A stretch of DNA of 37,500 bases from Mesostigma viride (Eukaryota > Streptophyta > Mesostigmatophyceae > Mesostigmatales > Mesostigmataceae). Positions 12,501 through 24,500 of the stretch are shown here, one piece after another. The notes under the pieces were generated by a model. The model had not been told where the DNA came from. It saw only the letters and a list, made by a program, of their open reading frames with translations, and made no database searches. The stretch lies in assembly GCA_009746045.1 (NCBI GenBank), contig RPFO01000637.1, forward strand, positions 1 through 37,500. Direction: 5' to 3'. The translations under genes and the position numbers were made by a program. Position 1 is the stretch's first letter; each line of letters starts with the position of its first letter.

Positions 12501-15500
12501 AAGGCAGCCAATTAAGGGAGCGTGATGGCCAGTAAGAAAAAGCATCGCACCAGATCTGGCTGGCACATGGCGCAGTCAACTGTGCTCATAAGGTCTGCCA
12601 CGGCAGTGACTATGTAGACACGTGTGTGCAAGGGGACCGTTTCGCTCATTGGGACGAAAAGGCAAGCAAGATGCCCAGCTATTTACCTTCAGCGACACCA
12701 AATCAAACTATTTTCGGGCCCCATGCCATATTGTTATATGTAATTGCCGCAATATCGAGTTGAGTAGGCATCTGGCTGTGTGCTCCCAACGCTTGAGATA
12801 GTGTCTAATTTGATATCATATGCCTGCCCACCTGCAGAAGCCCACCAGATGTCAACCCACCTCATGCATGCCCATGTGGTGGCAGATGACTGATTGCATG
12901 TGCACACCCAGGGAGTTCCACGCCACCGTGGACATGAGGACCTGGCCACCAGAAGCAGCCGCACCCTGGATGGCCTTGGCCAGCTCAACCACCTCCCCCT
13001 GGTAATGCTGGCGGCCGTTAGGGTGCATGATGGTTGACTCTGGCACCCCGATGTGGATGCCCATGCGCACACGCAGGCCACGGTAGAGGACCGACCCATC
13101 CAGGGGATCCTTCACCTCCTTGGCTGCATCCATTGTTAACAGCTCAGGAGGCCAGTCTGTTAGGCAGGTATCGCCACCTTGGGCACCGTCCAAGCTACGG
13201 CGCCTTAAGGGTGCCTTTGTAATTTCCGGCAGGCCCAAGACCCCAGCGGGGAACAGCAGGTTGCGCTGCACCTCCATGGCCCATCCCAGCGCGTCGATGG
13301 CGTCGTGGAAGACGAGCGTGAACGAGTCGCCCTCGGTGTCGCTCTCGTAGCCGTGGTACTTGGGCAGGAGGGTGCGGACGACCTTTCCAACCCATGGACC
13401 GAGATGATGATGGAACAGGCCATGTGTTGTGATGGAACAGGCCATGCAACACATGTCAGTAGCAAGAACTCGACCCGGGACCCTCTGCTCCGTGACCTCC
13501 ACTTTCATACAAAAGATCATTTAGTTCTCGTTGCTGCTAAAATCAGAATGGTTCTCTTCCCCTGGGAACACAAAATCTGCTGAATTTCACCTTCCAAGCG
13601 ATGGAACCAGTGCCGCTTCTCGATGCCAAATTGCAATGATGATGTCCATCGTTAGTCATGGCACCCTACCCAACCCCAGAGAGTACCCAGATTTACCATG
13701 CAAACATGCCCCGCTATATGGTCAGTGAGGTTTCATTTGACATCAATGGCATGCTGACGTTTCCTTATGCGCCTCATACCGTAGTACCATAGTTACTCTA
13801 GCCTGAGCCGCAATACCCCATCACTTACTGCGGCAAATTTCTGAGTAGCAGCCCTTGCGTGGAACTGGACTGAGTGGGTGTCACTCTGTTTACACATCCT
13901 GGCCTACACCTTGTGCTTCAGTGTCATGCGGAGAAAGTGCCATGATCACGGGACAATCAAGCCAAGAAAAGCCTTTTTCAATCCCATCAGTGTTACTATT
14001 ATAGGTCCCAGCCATTATTATATGTAATTGCCAGAGTAAAAAAATGTTACTAGAGACCGAAGGCTGATGACTTTGCGCAACAGTTACTTTCTACTAGGTG
14101 CAACAACTCCGTGTGTAATAATACCTTGTGGTGGATAGCCAGCGCATCATTCATGACCGCTGGGTCCCGCTCCCAAAGTGCCGTCGACCCTTCAATGTCT
14201 GCACGATCCCAAAAGCGCCTCAAGGAATGAAGTCTTAGCAGCAATATCCCATGTTTTAACTTGGGCAACCTTGGGTGACAAGTTTCAGGTATAATATAAC
14301 TAGGTGACAAGTGCCAGGTATGATATAACTAGGTGACAAGTTCCAGGTATAAGACAAATAGGTGACAAGTTTCCCTAGCACAAAAGGCAGGGATTCACGG
14401 GCAAGCAGGGAAGGCACCTTACGTAGATGCACAGTACTGTAAACACAGGTGCTCAGTCTGCTGTGCCTCTACCAAGAGAATGGATCACCTGCCACGCACA
14501 AGCAAGAGATACGTGCCCTAAACAGTTGATACCTGACAACCCCCCCATGTCTCTGCCCCTGCAAGTTCTACCCCATCGATTATTGGCGGAACCGTCGCAG
14601 CTGCATGACCATGCTGCCAGCCAAATGTTCTGCGCCTGTGTTCTGCGCCTGTGTTCTGCGCCTGTGTTCTGCGCCTGTGTTCTGCGCCTGTGTTCTGCGC
14701 CTGTGTTCTGCGCCTGACTTACTTTACGATCGCTTGCCCCTTGAGCTGCTGAAGCCTATCAAACTAGTATGCAACGGTCATGCATCAAGGCGTGCAGTTT
14801 ATAGCATCCATGGGGCACAGGGCTGACTAATAACCTTTTGGCATGGCACGTGCTAGATCTCCGTCGACATGAGCATCATTGCCAAACTCGGGAAACAATT
14901 ACATGCCCAAGATGGTTTGCATGCATGCAATTGCTTGATCAGCATGCATAGAAGCGTGGGCCCCTCAAGAGGGTGTGAAAGAGGGTGTGAATCATCCCAC
15001 CTTGCCTTACAACACATGCATGGATCAAGCTATATGCCTTCAAAGGTGCACTAGTGCAGCCCCAGGTCATACTTTGCCTTCGTGATCGGGATCTAGCATC
15101 GAGTCTCGTCCTCACAGACTTCACCGCTCACGTATGGGAAGTCTGCTGCAGATGCATAAGCAACGCTTGGGCATCATCCCAATCGGCTCCTTCCCATCCC
15201 CATGCCGACGGAGCACAATGCATACATAGAGCACTTGGTAAGCCGCGCGTTTCTGCTGTATGTAATGCCCATTAGCAGGCATCACAGATACGAGGACAGG
15301 ATACGTGATGCCCATTAGCAGGCATCACAGATACGAGGACAGGGTACGTAATGCCCATTAGCAGGCATCACAGATACGAGGACAGGATATGTAATGCCCA
15401 TTAGCAGGCATCACAGATACGAGGACAGGATACGTGATGCCCATTAGCAGGCATCACAGATACGAGGACAGGATATGTAATGCCCATTAGCAGGCATCAC

Positions 15501-18500
15501 AGATACGAGGACAGGGTATGTAATGCCCATTAGCAGGCATCACAGATACGAGGACAGGGTATGTAATGCCCATCAGCAGGCATCACAGATACGAGGACAG
15601 GGTATGTAATGCCCATTAGCAGGCATCACAGATACGGGGACAGGATACGTAATGCCCATTAGCAGGCATCACAGATACGAGGACAGGATACGTAATGCCC
15701 ATTAGCAGGCATCACAGATACGAGGACAGGGTATGTAATGCCCATTAGCAGGCATCACAGATACGGGGACAGGATACGTAATGCCCATTAGCAGGCATCA
15801 CAGATACGAGGACGGCGTAACACGGAGCACCGGTGACAGTGGCCTCTGGCTGTATGGCTCATGCCTCACCCGTCACAAAACACCCACCACACATACAAGG
15901 ACAGGGCAACACGGAGCACCGACGTGGCCTCTGGCTGTGCACATGGCTCATGCCTCACCCGTCACCACTGCAGCGATGTCGTCCCCCCTCCTGGGCGGCG
16001 CCCGCTTGCGCAGGAACTCGTGCAACTCCTTGGCATCCATCCCCTTGCGCATGCGCCACACGGCCAGCAGGATGGCGGCACCCAGCAGCAGCAGGCCCAG
16101 GCCCAACGAAAGGAGCACCCCCAGCAACACCTTGGAATGGCGGTGATTCTCGTTGGAAGTCCCTGGAGCCACGCGCTGGCAATATTGGCCCTCCCATCCT
16201 GCCACGCAACTGCAGGAACCCATTTGTTGTAGCTCCGTTTGAGTGCTTATTCTGGTAGAGGGGCCCGCCTCCGATGTTGGGAACTGGCAGCTGCCGTGCC
16301 CAGAACAGGCCTCGGCGCCCCTGGGAGCGTCCAGCCCCTCTGGGACACACCCGTTGCGTACGTCGCAGACGGGGTAAAACTGTCCCAGCGTGTTAGTCAT
16401 GATGCCCCGCAAGTAGCCGTCCAACTCGCAATTCATGCGTCGTGTGAAGTCAGGGGGCAGCCGTGACGCCTTAATGAGCCGTGCCGTATCCACGCCACCT
16501 AGAATCTTCTCCCCCGTCTGTTGCTCCAGGGCCGCCAGGGTGGCCGTGAGGTAGGTGCTCAGGTAGGGCTGCAGTGTACAAACAGACAAGAAAGGCAGAT
16601 GTATTTCATGAACAATGAAGCGTCTTTGTGGGCATATCTGAAACCGGGCTGTGCACAGCCCTGGTGCAGGACTCAGTATCCGCGCAGTACATACACTTCT
16701 ACTGTGTGTACAAGAATCCTGGCTGGTCGTATGTCCCATTGCACGACCACCAGTCCATACCATAGCATAGACAGTAGGTGACTTTGCAATTCACGAAGCA
16801 AAGTAGCTTCACGGATACAAGCTTAAGCTTGTAAGCACCAGAGAACATTCTTTCCCACTGGTCCAGCAGTCTGCATGACACAACGCAGAGCCATGGCCAT
16901 GCCATGAAGTCCTGGGCAGCTGAAGTGCTGAACAGCCTGAACTTCATGCACCTCCGCCTGTAATTCCAATTGACTAATGATGTGTAGGTTTATCTGCACC
17001 TAATTGCAACAGAGCCAGGTCATCGTAATGCATGCAGTTATAGGGTCCACGGTAATAATAAGTATTCTACAACCAATTTATGCCTGCCTTCATTACCGCA
17101 GACGCCGCCATGACAAGCAGTTGACAACATGTAAATGCACTGTAAAATAAATATTGCTCAGTGAGTAATCTGTGAGCCCGCCACACCAACACTGTCCAGA
17201 CCATGCACATTGGCTGGACTTCAAGAATAAGAGGATAAGTGCTTTAGCAGGTCATGCATCGGCCAAGATGTTCCATGATAGGCATGTGGGCAGAAATAAC
17301 CAGAATAGGGTGAAACAGATGCCACCTTTCACGAAATGAATGATAAAGCAGAAAAAGATTACGGCAGACAGTCCATGACATTAGGTCGTCACACCACTTG
17401 CTGCTGCAGAGAAGCTGACAGGAATCCAAGTGCAGGTCGTTGGGTCATTTGTGCATTCCAAAGCGCTGCATCTGCCAGCAGCCAACATTTTCCTGATCCG
17501 CCCCCCTTCCACAGGGGCTGCCTTGCCAAGCCGTAGGAACAGCCTGTGCGGCTACAACGGGATGATGCAGCTGGCCCATAAATGTAAGCCCATCACAGTA
17601 TTTAACGCTACTAAACTGTCGTATGCTGTCGATTTAGGGATAATAAACCATTAGCACGAAGCAGAGGGTGAGGATGGTGGAGAGTGTCCCAGTGAGATCA
17701 GCACCTGTGGTATGGCACAGTCGCGTCACGAGAGTATAGGAGTAACATAAAGAGTCGCACCTTATTCGAATCCGATGGCATCACCCATTCACAGTGAGGA
17801 ATTGTGGCCTCTGCAGAGGTTCTTGCCTAGCTATGTTCATGATACCTCCTGGCATTCAAATATGGCCTGACCTGGTGGTAAACAACTGCAAAAATACATT
17901 AGTGAACGTAGCCATCTGACCCGCCCCCGTAACACATACTCCTCAGCCAAGCACCTGCTGCCGACTGGATTCGGTATCCGCAGCCCAGCAGCAGCTCCTC
18001 CCCACCAAGTGGCTCATGTTCTAACGATGCCACCCCGCGCCACACTCCCCAACAATATTAATTACCCGCCTGTTGGTCCACAAAGCCCAGCAGCAGCTCC
18101 TCCCCACCAAGCGGCTCAAGTTCTAACGATGCCACCCCGCGCCACACTCCCCGACAAGAGTCACTACCCACCTGTTGGTCCACGCAGCCCAGCAGCAGCT
18201 CCTCCCCACCAAGCGGCTCATGTTCTAACGATGCCACCGCGCGCCCCACTCCCCGACATTAGTCACTACCCACCTGTTGGTCCACGCAGCCCAGCAGCAG
18301 CTCCTCCCCACCAAGCGGCTCATGTTCTAACGATGCCACCGCGCGCCCCACTCCCCGACATTAGTCACTACCCACCTGTTGGTCCACGCAGCCCAGCAGC
18401 AGCTCCTCCCCACCAAGCGGCTCATGTTCTAACGATGCCACCGCGCGCCCCACTCCCCGACATTAGTCACTACCCACCTGTTGGTCCACACAGCCCAGCA

Positions 18501-21500
18501 GCAGCTCCTCCCCACCAAGCGGCTCATGTTCTAACGATGCCACCCCGCGCCACACTCCCCGACAAGAGTCACTACCCACCTGTTGGTCCACGCAGCCCAG
18601 CAGCAGCTCCTCCCCACCAAGCGGCTCATGTTCTAACGATGCCACCGCGCGCCCCACTCCCCGACATTAGTCACTACCCACCTGTTGGTCCACGCAGCCC
18701 AGCAGCAGCTCCTCCCCACCAAGCGGCTCATGTTCTAACGATGCCACCCCGCGCCACACTCCCCAACAATATTAATTACCCGCCTGTTGGTCCACGCAGC
18801 CCAGCAGCAGCTCCTCCCCACCAAGAGGCTCATGTTCTAACGATGCCACCGCGCGCCCCACTCCCCGACATTAGTCACTACCCACCTGTTGGTCCACACA
18901 GCCCAGCAGCAGCTCCTCCCCACCAAGCGGCTCATGTTCTAACGATGCCACCGCGCGCCCCACTCCCCGACATTAGTCACTACCCACCTGTTGGTCCACG
19001 CAGCCCAGCAGCAGCTCCTCCCCACCAAGCGGCTCATGTTCTAACGATGCCACCGCGCGCCCCACTCCCCGACATTAGTCACTACCCACCTGTTGGTCCA
19101 CGCAGCCCAGCAGCAGCTCCTCCCCACCAAGCGGCTCATGTTCTAACGATGCCACCGCGCGCCCCACTCCCCGACATTAGTCACTACCCACCTGTTGGTC
19201 CACGCAGCCCAGCAGCAGCTCCTCCCCACCAAGCGGCTCATGTTCTAACGATGCCACCGCGCGCCCCACTCCCCGACATTAGTCACTACCCACCTGTTGG
19301 TCCACGCAGCCCAGCAGCAGCTCCTCCCCACTAAGCGGCTCATGTTCTAACGATGCCACCGCGCGCCCCACTCCCCGACATTAGTCACTACCCACCTGTT
19401 GGTCCACACAGCCCAGCAGCAGCTCCTCCCCCTTGACCTTGCCCTGCCGCGTCATCGCCAGGTACTCCGCGCTGGAGCACTTTTGGGTGATGAGCATCAC
19501 GGGCTTGCGCGCTGGCTGATCCCTTGCCAGGTCGCTGAGGAAAGAAAGGGTGGCCATCACGGTCAGGTCCAATGACGCATCTATGGCCAGCAAGTCAGGC
19601 GCCGGCACGTCCGTTGTCAGTCGCCGCGCCAAGGGCGGGAGGAACGCGTCACCCAGCCCCGGCAGGATGCCGTCCATGACCTGAGACAGAGAAAGAGAGG
19701 ACATGGCGAGTGTGGTAGATGGTGGACGCAGTGGAATTAAGCCAAGCGACATAAGGTCAGAAATCGGATGGCAGCTCCAACAGCTTCACCGAAAAATGTA
19801 TAATGCCGTGCGCCGTGGCGTACAAGAGCATGTGCGCCCAGGTCACCGGTGACTGAATGGTTAATTTTATTCTGGAAACACAACATGATGCATGACTGAG
19901 GAAATTTTCCGGAACACAACACGGTGCAACCGAGGAGAAACGTGACAGCAAACAACTAACCACAAGTTCCAGGGATGGCCTGACCTTGCGGGCCGCCCCG
20001 CCCGCCCGCCCGCCTGCCCGCCCCCCCCACCACCACCATCCCACCCACCCACTGGCCCACCCACTGGCCCACCCACTGGCCCACCCACTGGCCCACCCAC
20101 TGGCCCACCCACTGGCCCACCCACTGGCCCACCCACTGGCCCACCCACTGGCCCACCCACTGGCCCACCCACTGGCCCACCCACAGGCTGACAGTCTGCG
20201 CATGGACTTGGCAACCGCCACACCTGGTCTGCACGCATGCTCACACTATCCACGAGAGACAACCAACGCTATCTGTGTTTCAGTCACGTGCAGCAACATC
20301 TGAGCATGTTGCTGGCAGCTGTACAGTACCCACCTGTGCCGTGCGGTTGGTCTCTTGGTCAAGAAACAGCGCCCAGGCGCCCGTGCGGTTGGTCGAGTTG
20401 CCATGATTCGTGAGGGGCCACTCCCAGATGCGCGGGGGGAACGGGTAGTCCTCCCCCACCACGCCAGCCACAATGCCGTGCATCACATGCCACGCCCATG
20501 GGATGATGGGCGCGATGTTGTTGGCGAGCAAGTGACGAGCGCCGGCAGACATCGCCAGCTGGCCGATCTGGAGCCCACATTCATATGGGCTGACCCCCAC
20601 ATAGGCCCTCGCGCCGTACTTGTCCAGGAACGACTGCATGTCAGTCGGCGTGGACTTGCCATACGCGAGGTAGAGCGGCTTGCCTGCCTGGGAAATAGAC
20701 TGTATTGCAGTGCTGAGCCCAGGAATTACGTCAGAAACGACTGTGTCCAGGCATATTGCGCCCACATAATCGCTGTTGTTCACAGTCGTTTGGTAGTCCT
20801 CCTTTTGGAAAAACGACGTTGCCTTATAGACATTCCTGCCACATGAAAGCCAACAACGGTTTGGGAAGACAAGCTTCCAAAGTGGGCATGTCAGGTGCAT
20901 GCCAGGGTTGTTATCTCTTTCAGCAAGCCACGGAGATGTCCCCATCGAAGCATCGCCACCACAGAGCTGCTTATCATCACAACACGATGGTGACAAGCAA
21001 TGTGATGTGGTTTGTGTGTGCCCTGCAGTATGCAACGATATGCAGTACCCTTTGTGTGCGCCCTTATCTGCAATTATACGTAGTACAGCCATGCAGGCAG
21101 TGGCAGACCGCCATCAGCACATTGCGTTTAATTCATCTTAAACGTATATGCAGGGCCGCTTGAGCCACCGTTCGTCACTCGATACACGAAGTTCCTCATG
21201 TTAAAAAGCGGCACTCCAGTCATATTGCGTTATGGTGGTACCAAAACGTTTGCAACAGACAGCTGATACCTTCTGTGTGGATATGTAATCCAGGCAGGCA
21301 CTTGGAGGCAGGTTGCAAAAAGAAGACTACCATACTGACAAGCGATGCAACCACGAGAGAAAGTGCTGTTCAGGCTGTCTCTTTGATGCGGGCGCCAGAA
21401 AAATATGGGCAGGCTGCTACAGCGGAAGGGTGGCTGGGTGGGCGATGAACCTACGTTATGGATGATTCCTGCACCATGCACAGATGGCAGGTGTGCATTG

Positions 21501-24500
21501 TTATGACCTGCCATCTGTTTAGGGTTTAGAGTGTAGCGTCTAGGGTTTAGGGCTGAGGGTTTAAGGTCAATCATGCACCAGGCATCACGTTACTTAGCCC
21601 GATGCATGCAACCCCTGATGCAACCAGAGTATATAGCAGCGCTCCCTGTCCAGGCAATACTGGGAAATGGAACGATAAGACTCAAGAAACAGTTTTTCTA
21701 GCGCAGTTTTCCATCACCCTACACTGTAATAGTGGTAGGCACTGCCAGTCAGAATCCAAATATTCCGGGCAGTAAGACTGACTACGTATGAAGTAGCCAT
21801 ATTTTTCAGTAAAGCACGTCGTGCGGCCATGCCAGCTGCAAGGGGCCATGGTGCCTCACCGAACAAGACAGTATATTAGTATATATACACATCCGTCAGC
21901 CACTAAGGCCATGGGCAGTTTTAAAAATGAAAACCCACCAGTCAAAGGTGGATCCCGGCAGGTCCCGCTCCGCATCCTTCATCCCTTGCCACAGCTTGTG
22001 CGTGTCGGTCAAACTCCTCGGCAGCCCACTGATGACCTTGTACCTCACCGTGCTGCGGTTGAAGCAGTGGCACCCAGAGGGGGTGACCGGGACCACCCCA
22101 GGGTCCCCGCACACGGGGTTCCTTGCCGCACGGCAGACCTCGCGCTGCATGACCTCGTCCGTCACCACCAGGGACTGCCAGACATAACAGGAGGCACGGG
22201 AAGCAGGTACCTAGTCATCAGTGGGAGAAGGATTATTATATAAAGGGCCCGGAAACCACGCGCTACAGTAGAGGTGCCACCAACTGTCACGTAGCAGACC
22301 TGCGATTCACAAACTTTGATCTTCAGTTAAATAATTTATTACTTATAGGTGCCATCGCCCACGGAACTAGCTGCAGCAGTGATATTTGTGGATGCAGGCG
22401 GAGCGGTTTGTCGCTGCCCCAAACAGGAAGGAAAAAAAAAAGCGCAAGTTTTGAATGGTCACTGCCTTAGCATTCTCCATGCGCAATGCTCCTAGTTTCA
22501 GAAATATCGTGAGTCCAGCTCCTGCAGTATGGAGTCTTTGCACTGGCAGCATGACTCAGTGCAGCTTCTTTCATATCCTCGGCAATTAAGACATATACTC
22601 ATTGATCTCGATAAATTAACAATGTGGCAATTCAGACATATATAGTGACCCAGTGGACATTTACGTAATGGCGTTTGCGGTTTGCTTGCCGTGCGCATGC
22701 ATATATAACTGTTGCGGCACCACAGTCTGTCCCCGACGATGCAGACATGCCACTGACCTACGTCTGCCCACAGGCGATAGTCTGCCAACCATGTGAGGGC
22801 GCGAGCATTCGGACGATCCACCGTAGTGCATGACACGGACAATAACAGTCACGGAGTACCGATGCCATGCAGCCCACAACCAACGTACATAGACTCCTGT
22901 GCCGCCATAAAACCTCGCGACGGTTTCGATGTCCGATGTCACCATCTTCCCCGTCTCCAGCTCGGCTGCCGCCAGGGCCACTGCAAGGTATCCTTGCGTG
23001 TAATGGCCAGGGTCAAGTGCAATGGCCTGATAGCCATCCCGGACATCCCGCAGCACCTGCACCGCGGTATCGTACACCACCAGCATGGCGTCCGCCTTGC
23101 TGCCTTGCCGCAGCCGGTCCTTGATGTTGACGTACACGTTGGAGTCCATCACCACCACCGCGATCTGATCCCCAGGGATGTCCGCGTATGCATTCTCCAA
23201 GGCTTTCACGTAGATGGCGAGGTCGATGCTCAGTTCCGACCGAACGTCCCATGTCCCTGTGCGCCCCGCGGCCTCCATCTCCTCAATCAGCACGCGGCAG
23301 CGGTGGTACCACAGCAGCGCACCCACGTCGGTGATGATGCAGCCCACGTGGGTGATGCCAGCATGAATGAGTTCGTGCGCCAGCATGTGCCCAACCTTGT
23401 CCTCGTCCTGGCCGATGTAACGGAGGGATGAGTGGAAGGGGCTCGTGCGCGCTGAGTCGTTGCGCAGGGTGGCGAGCAGGCCCGGGTCAGCGCCACCGAC
23501 GATGTAGATGGGGATGCCAGCTGCATTGGCTGCCAACAGCGAGGGAAACATCTGCACGGGAAATTGCATGCACCAGGATGACCATGTGTAACTCAGCGAA
23601 ACAGACAGACCCAGTATGTGCGTGTGTCAATAATGGCGAGGACTTGACATGTTGTACAGCAAGACGTCAGAGGCCGGATCGGGGGGGAGGGACATTCTAA
23701 TGCAGTGTCGGCCATGGGGTGTCCAGAAACCAAAAAATTTCAACCATGTATGACAGTGTGCCTGTTGGAGGGGGACTGGATGTGTCATGTGCCTAGCTGG
23801 TAAGGGTACATCTAGCTGCAAAGGGTAGTCTAGTAACATGTGTAGCAGCGGTGGGGGGGGGGTTGCGCGAAAATAGTAAGGCACGCACATTACGGATAGT
23901 AGTGTTATAAAAAGCATCATCAGGCATGCCTGTTAAGACTGTACATACAGCCTGGCCACTCAGGTCGGTAACCAGCTGTTACTATACCTGCATGGCAGGC
24001 TGGATGCTGGGTCATAACTTGCCTGACCCTTCTATCAACCAAGAACAATATACATTGGGGTTAGTTACGGCACCCTGGGAAACGCGCAACATATGCAACA
24101 TTCAATGAGACTACCGGCGCACGCCTGAAATCAACAGTGGCTATATTTTCTGCCTGTATACAGTTTCATTCACAGACAACCATCATGATGACGGCCGGAC
24201 AAAAAGAGATAGCTGTCTAATTTTAAGGTGTCATTTTCCCAGTTATCAGTACCGGCCCAGCTCCAACAAGCAACGAAAAAAAGTAAAGCACTCAGTCCAA
24301 TTCAACAAGTTGTGTTCCCCCACCCCCAAAAAATTTGCCGGACAGATGACGCCCCAGAAGACTTGGTGGCAGACAAAGTGCGCATATGATGTACTAGTCA
24401 GTGGCAGCTCTGACACTTTATAGGTGGGCCACTGGCGGGCCATGCTACTCAGCGTACTAGGTGCGGGCGATTAAACTCTCCATGCACAGTGGCCCAGCGG

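Larger units (their letters stand above)
16400..22174 (-). other. Cyclase exons 4-7 (first part): second PBP-like domain
   Basis: Exon 4 starts with a Cys-rich stretch (four Cys in residues 350-385) and an NRST glycosylation sequon, then VRYKVISGLPRSL opens a second PBP fold. Exon 5 supplies YVGAICLDT and AGKPLYLAYG strands plus further sequons (NST, two NRT). Exon 6 supplies DLLAIDASLD and KPVMLITQ. Joining exon 6 to exon 7 recreates CVDQQPYLSTYL, the hallmark sugar-binding motif of the family, which strongly supports that splice. The glycosylation sequons fit an extracellular location. Confidence 0.8.

Noticed and set aside
15260-15815. Regular direct repeats resembling a CRISPR array
   Set aside because: The units are contiguous 43-bp minisatellite copies with no unique spacers, inside an intron of a eukaryotic gene.
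18009-19334. 441-codon Pro/Ala-rich frame with 34-residue repeats on the plus strand
   Set aside because: It is the antisense of the 102-bp array in cyclase intron 6. The period is a multiple of three, and the minus strand carries the real exon end.
19757-20303. Frames with WASG-type or HPLAHPLA-type repeats on either strand
   Set aside because: Translation of the 12-bp minisatellite in cyclase intron 5.
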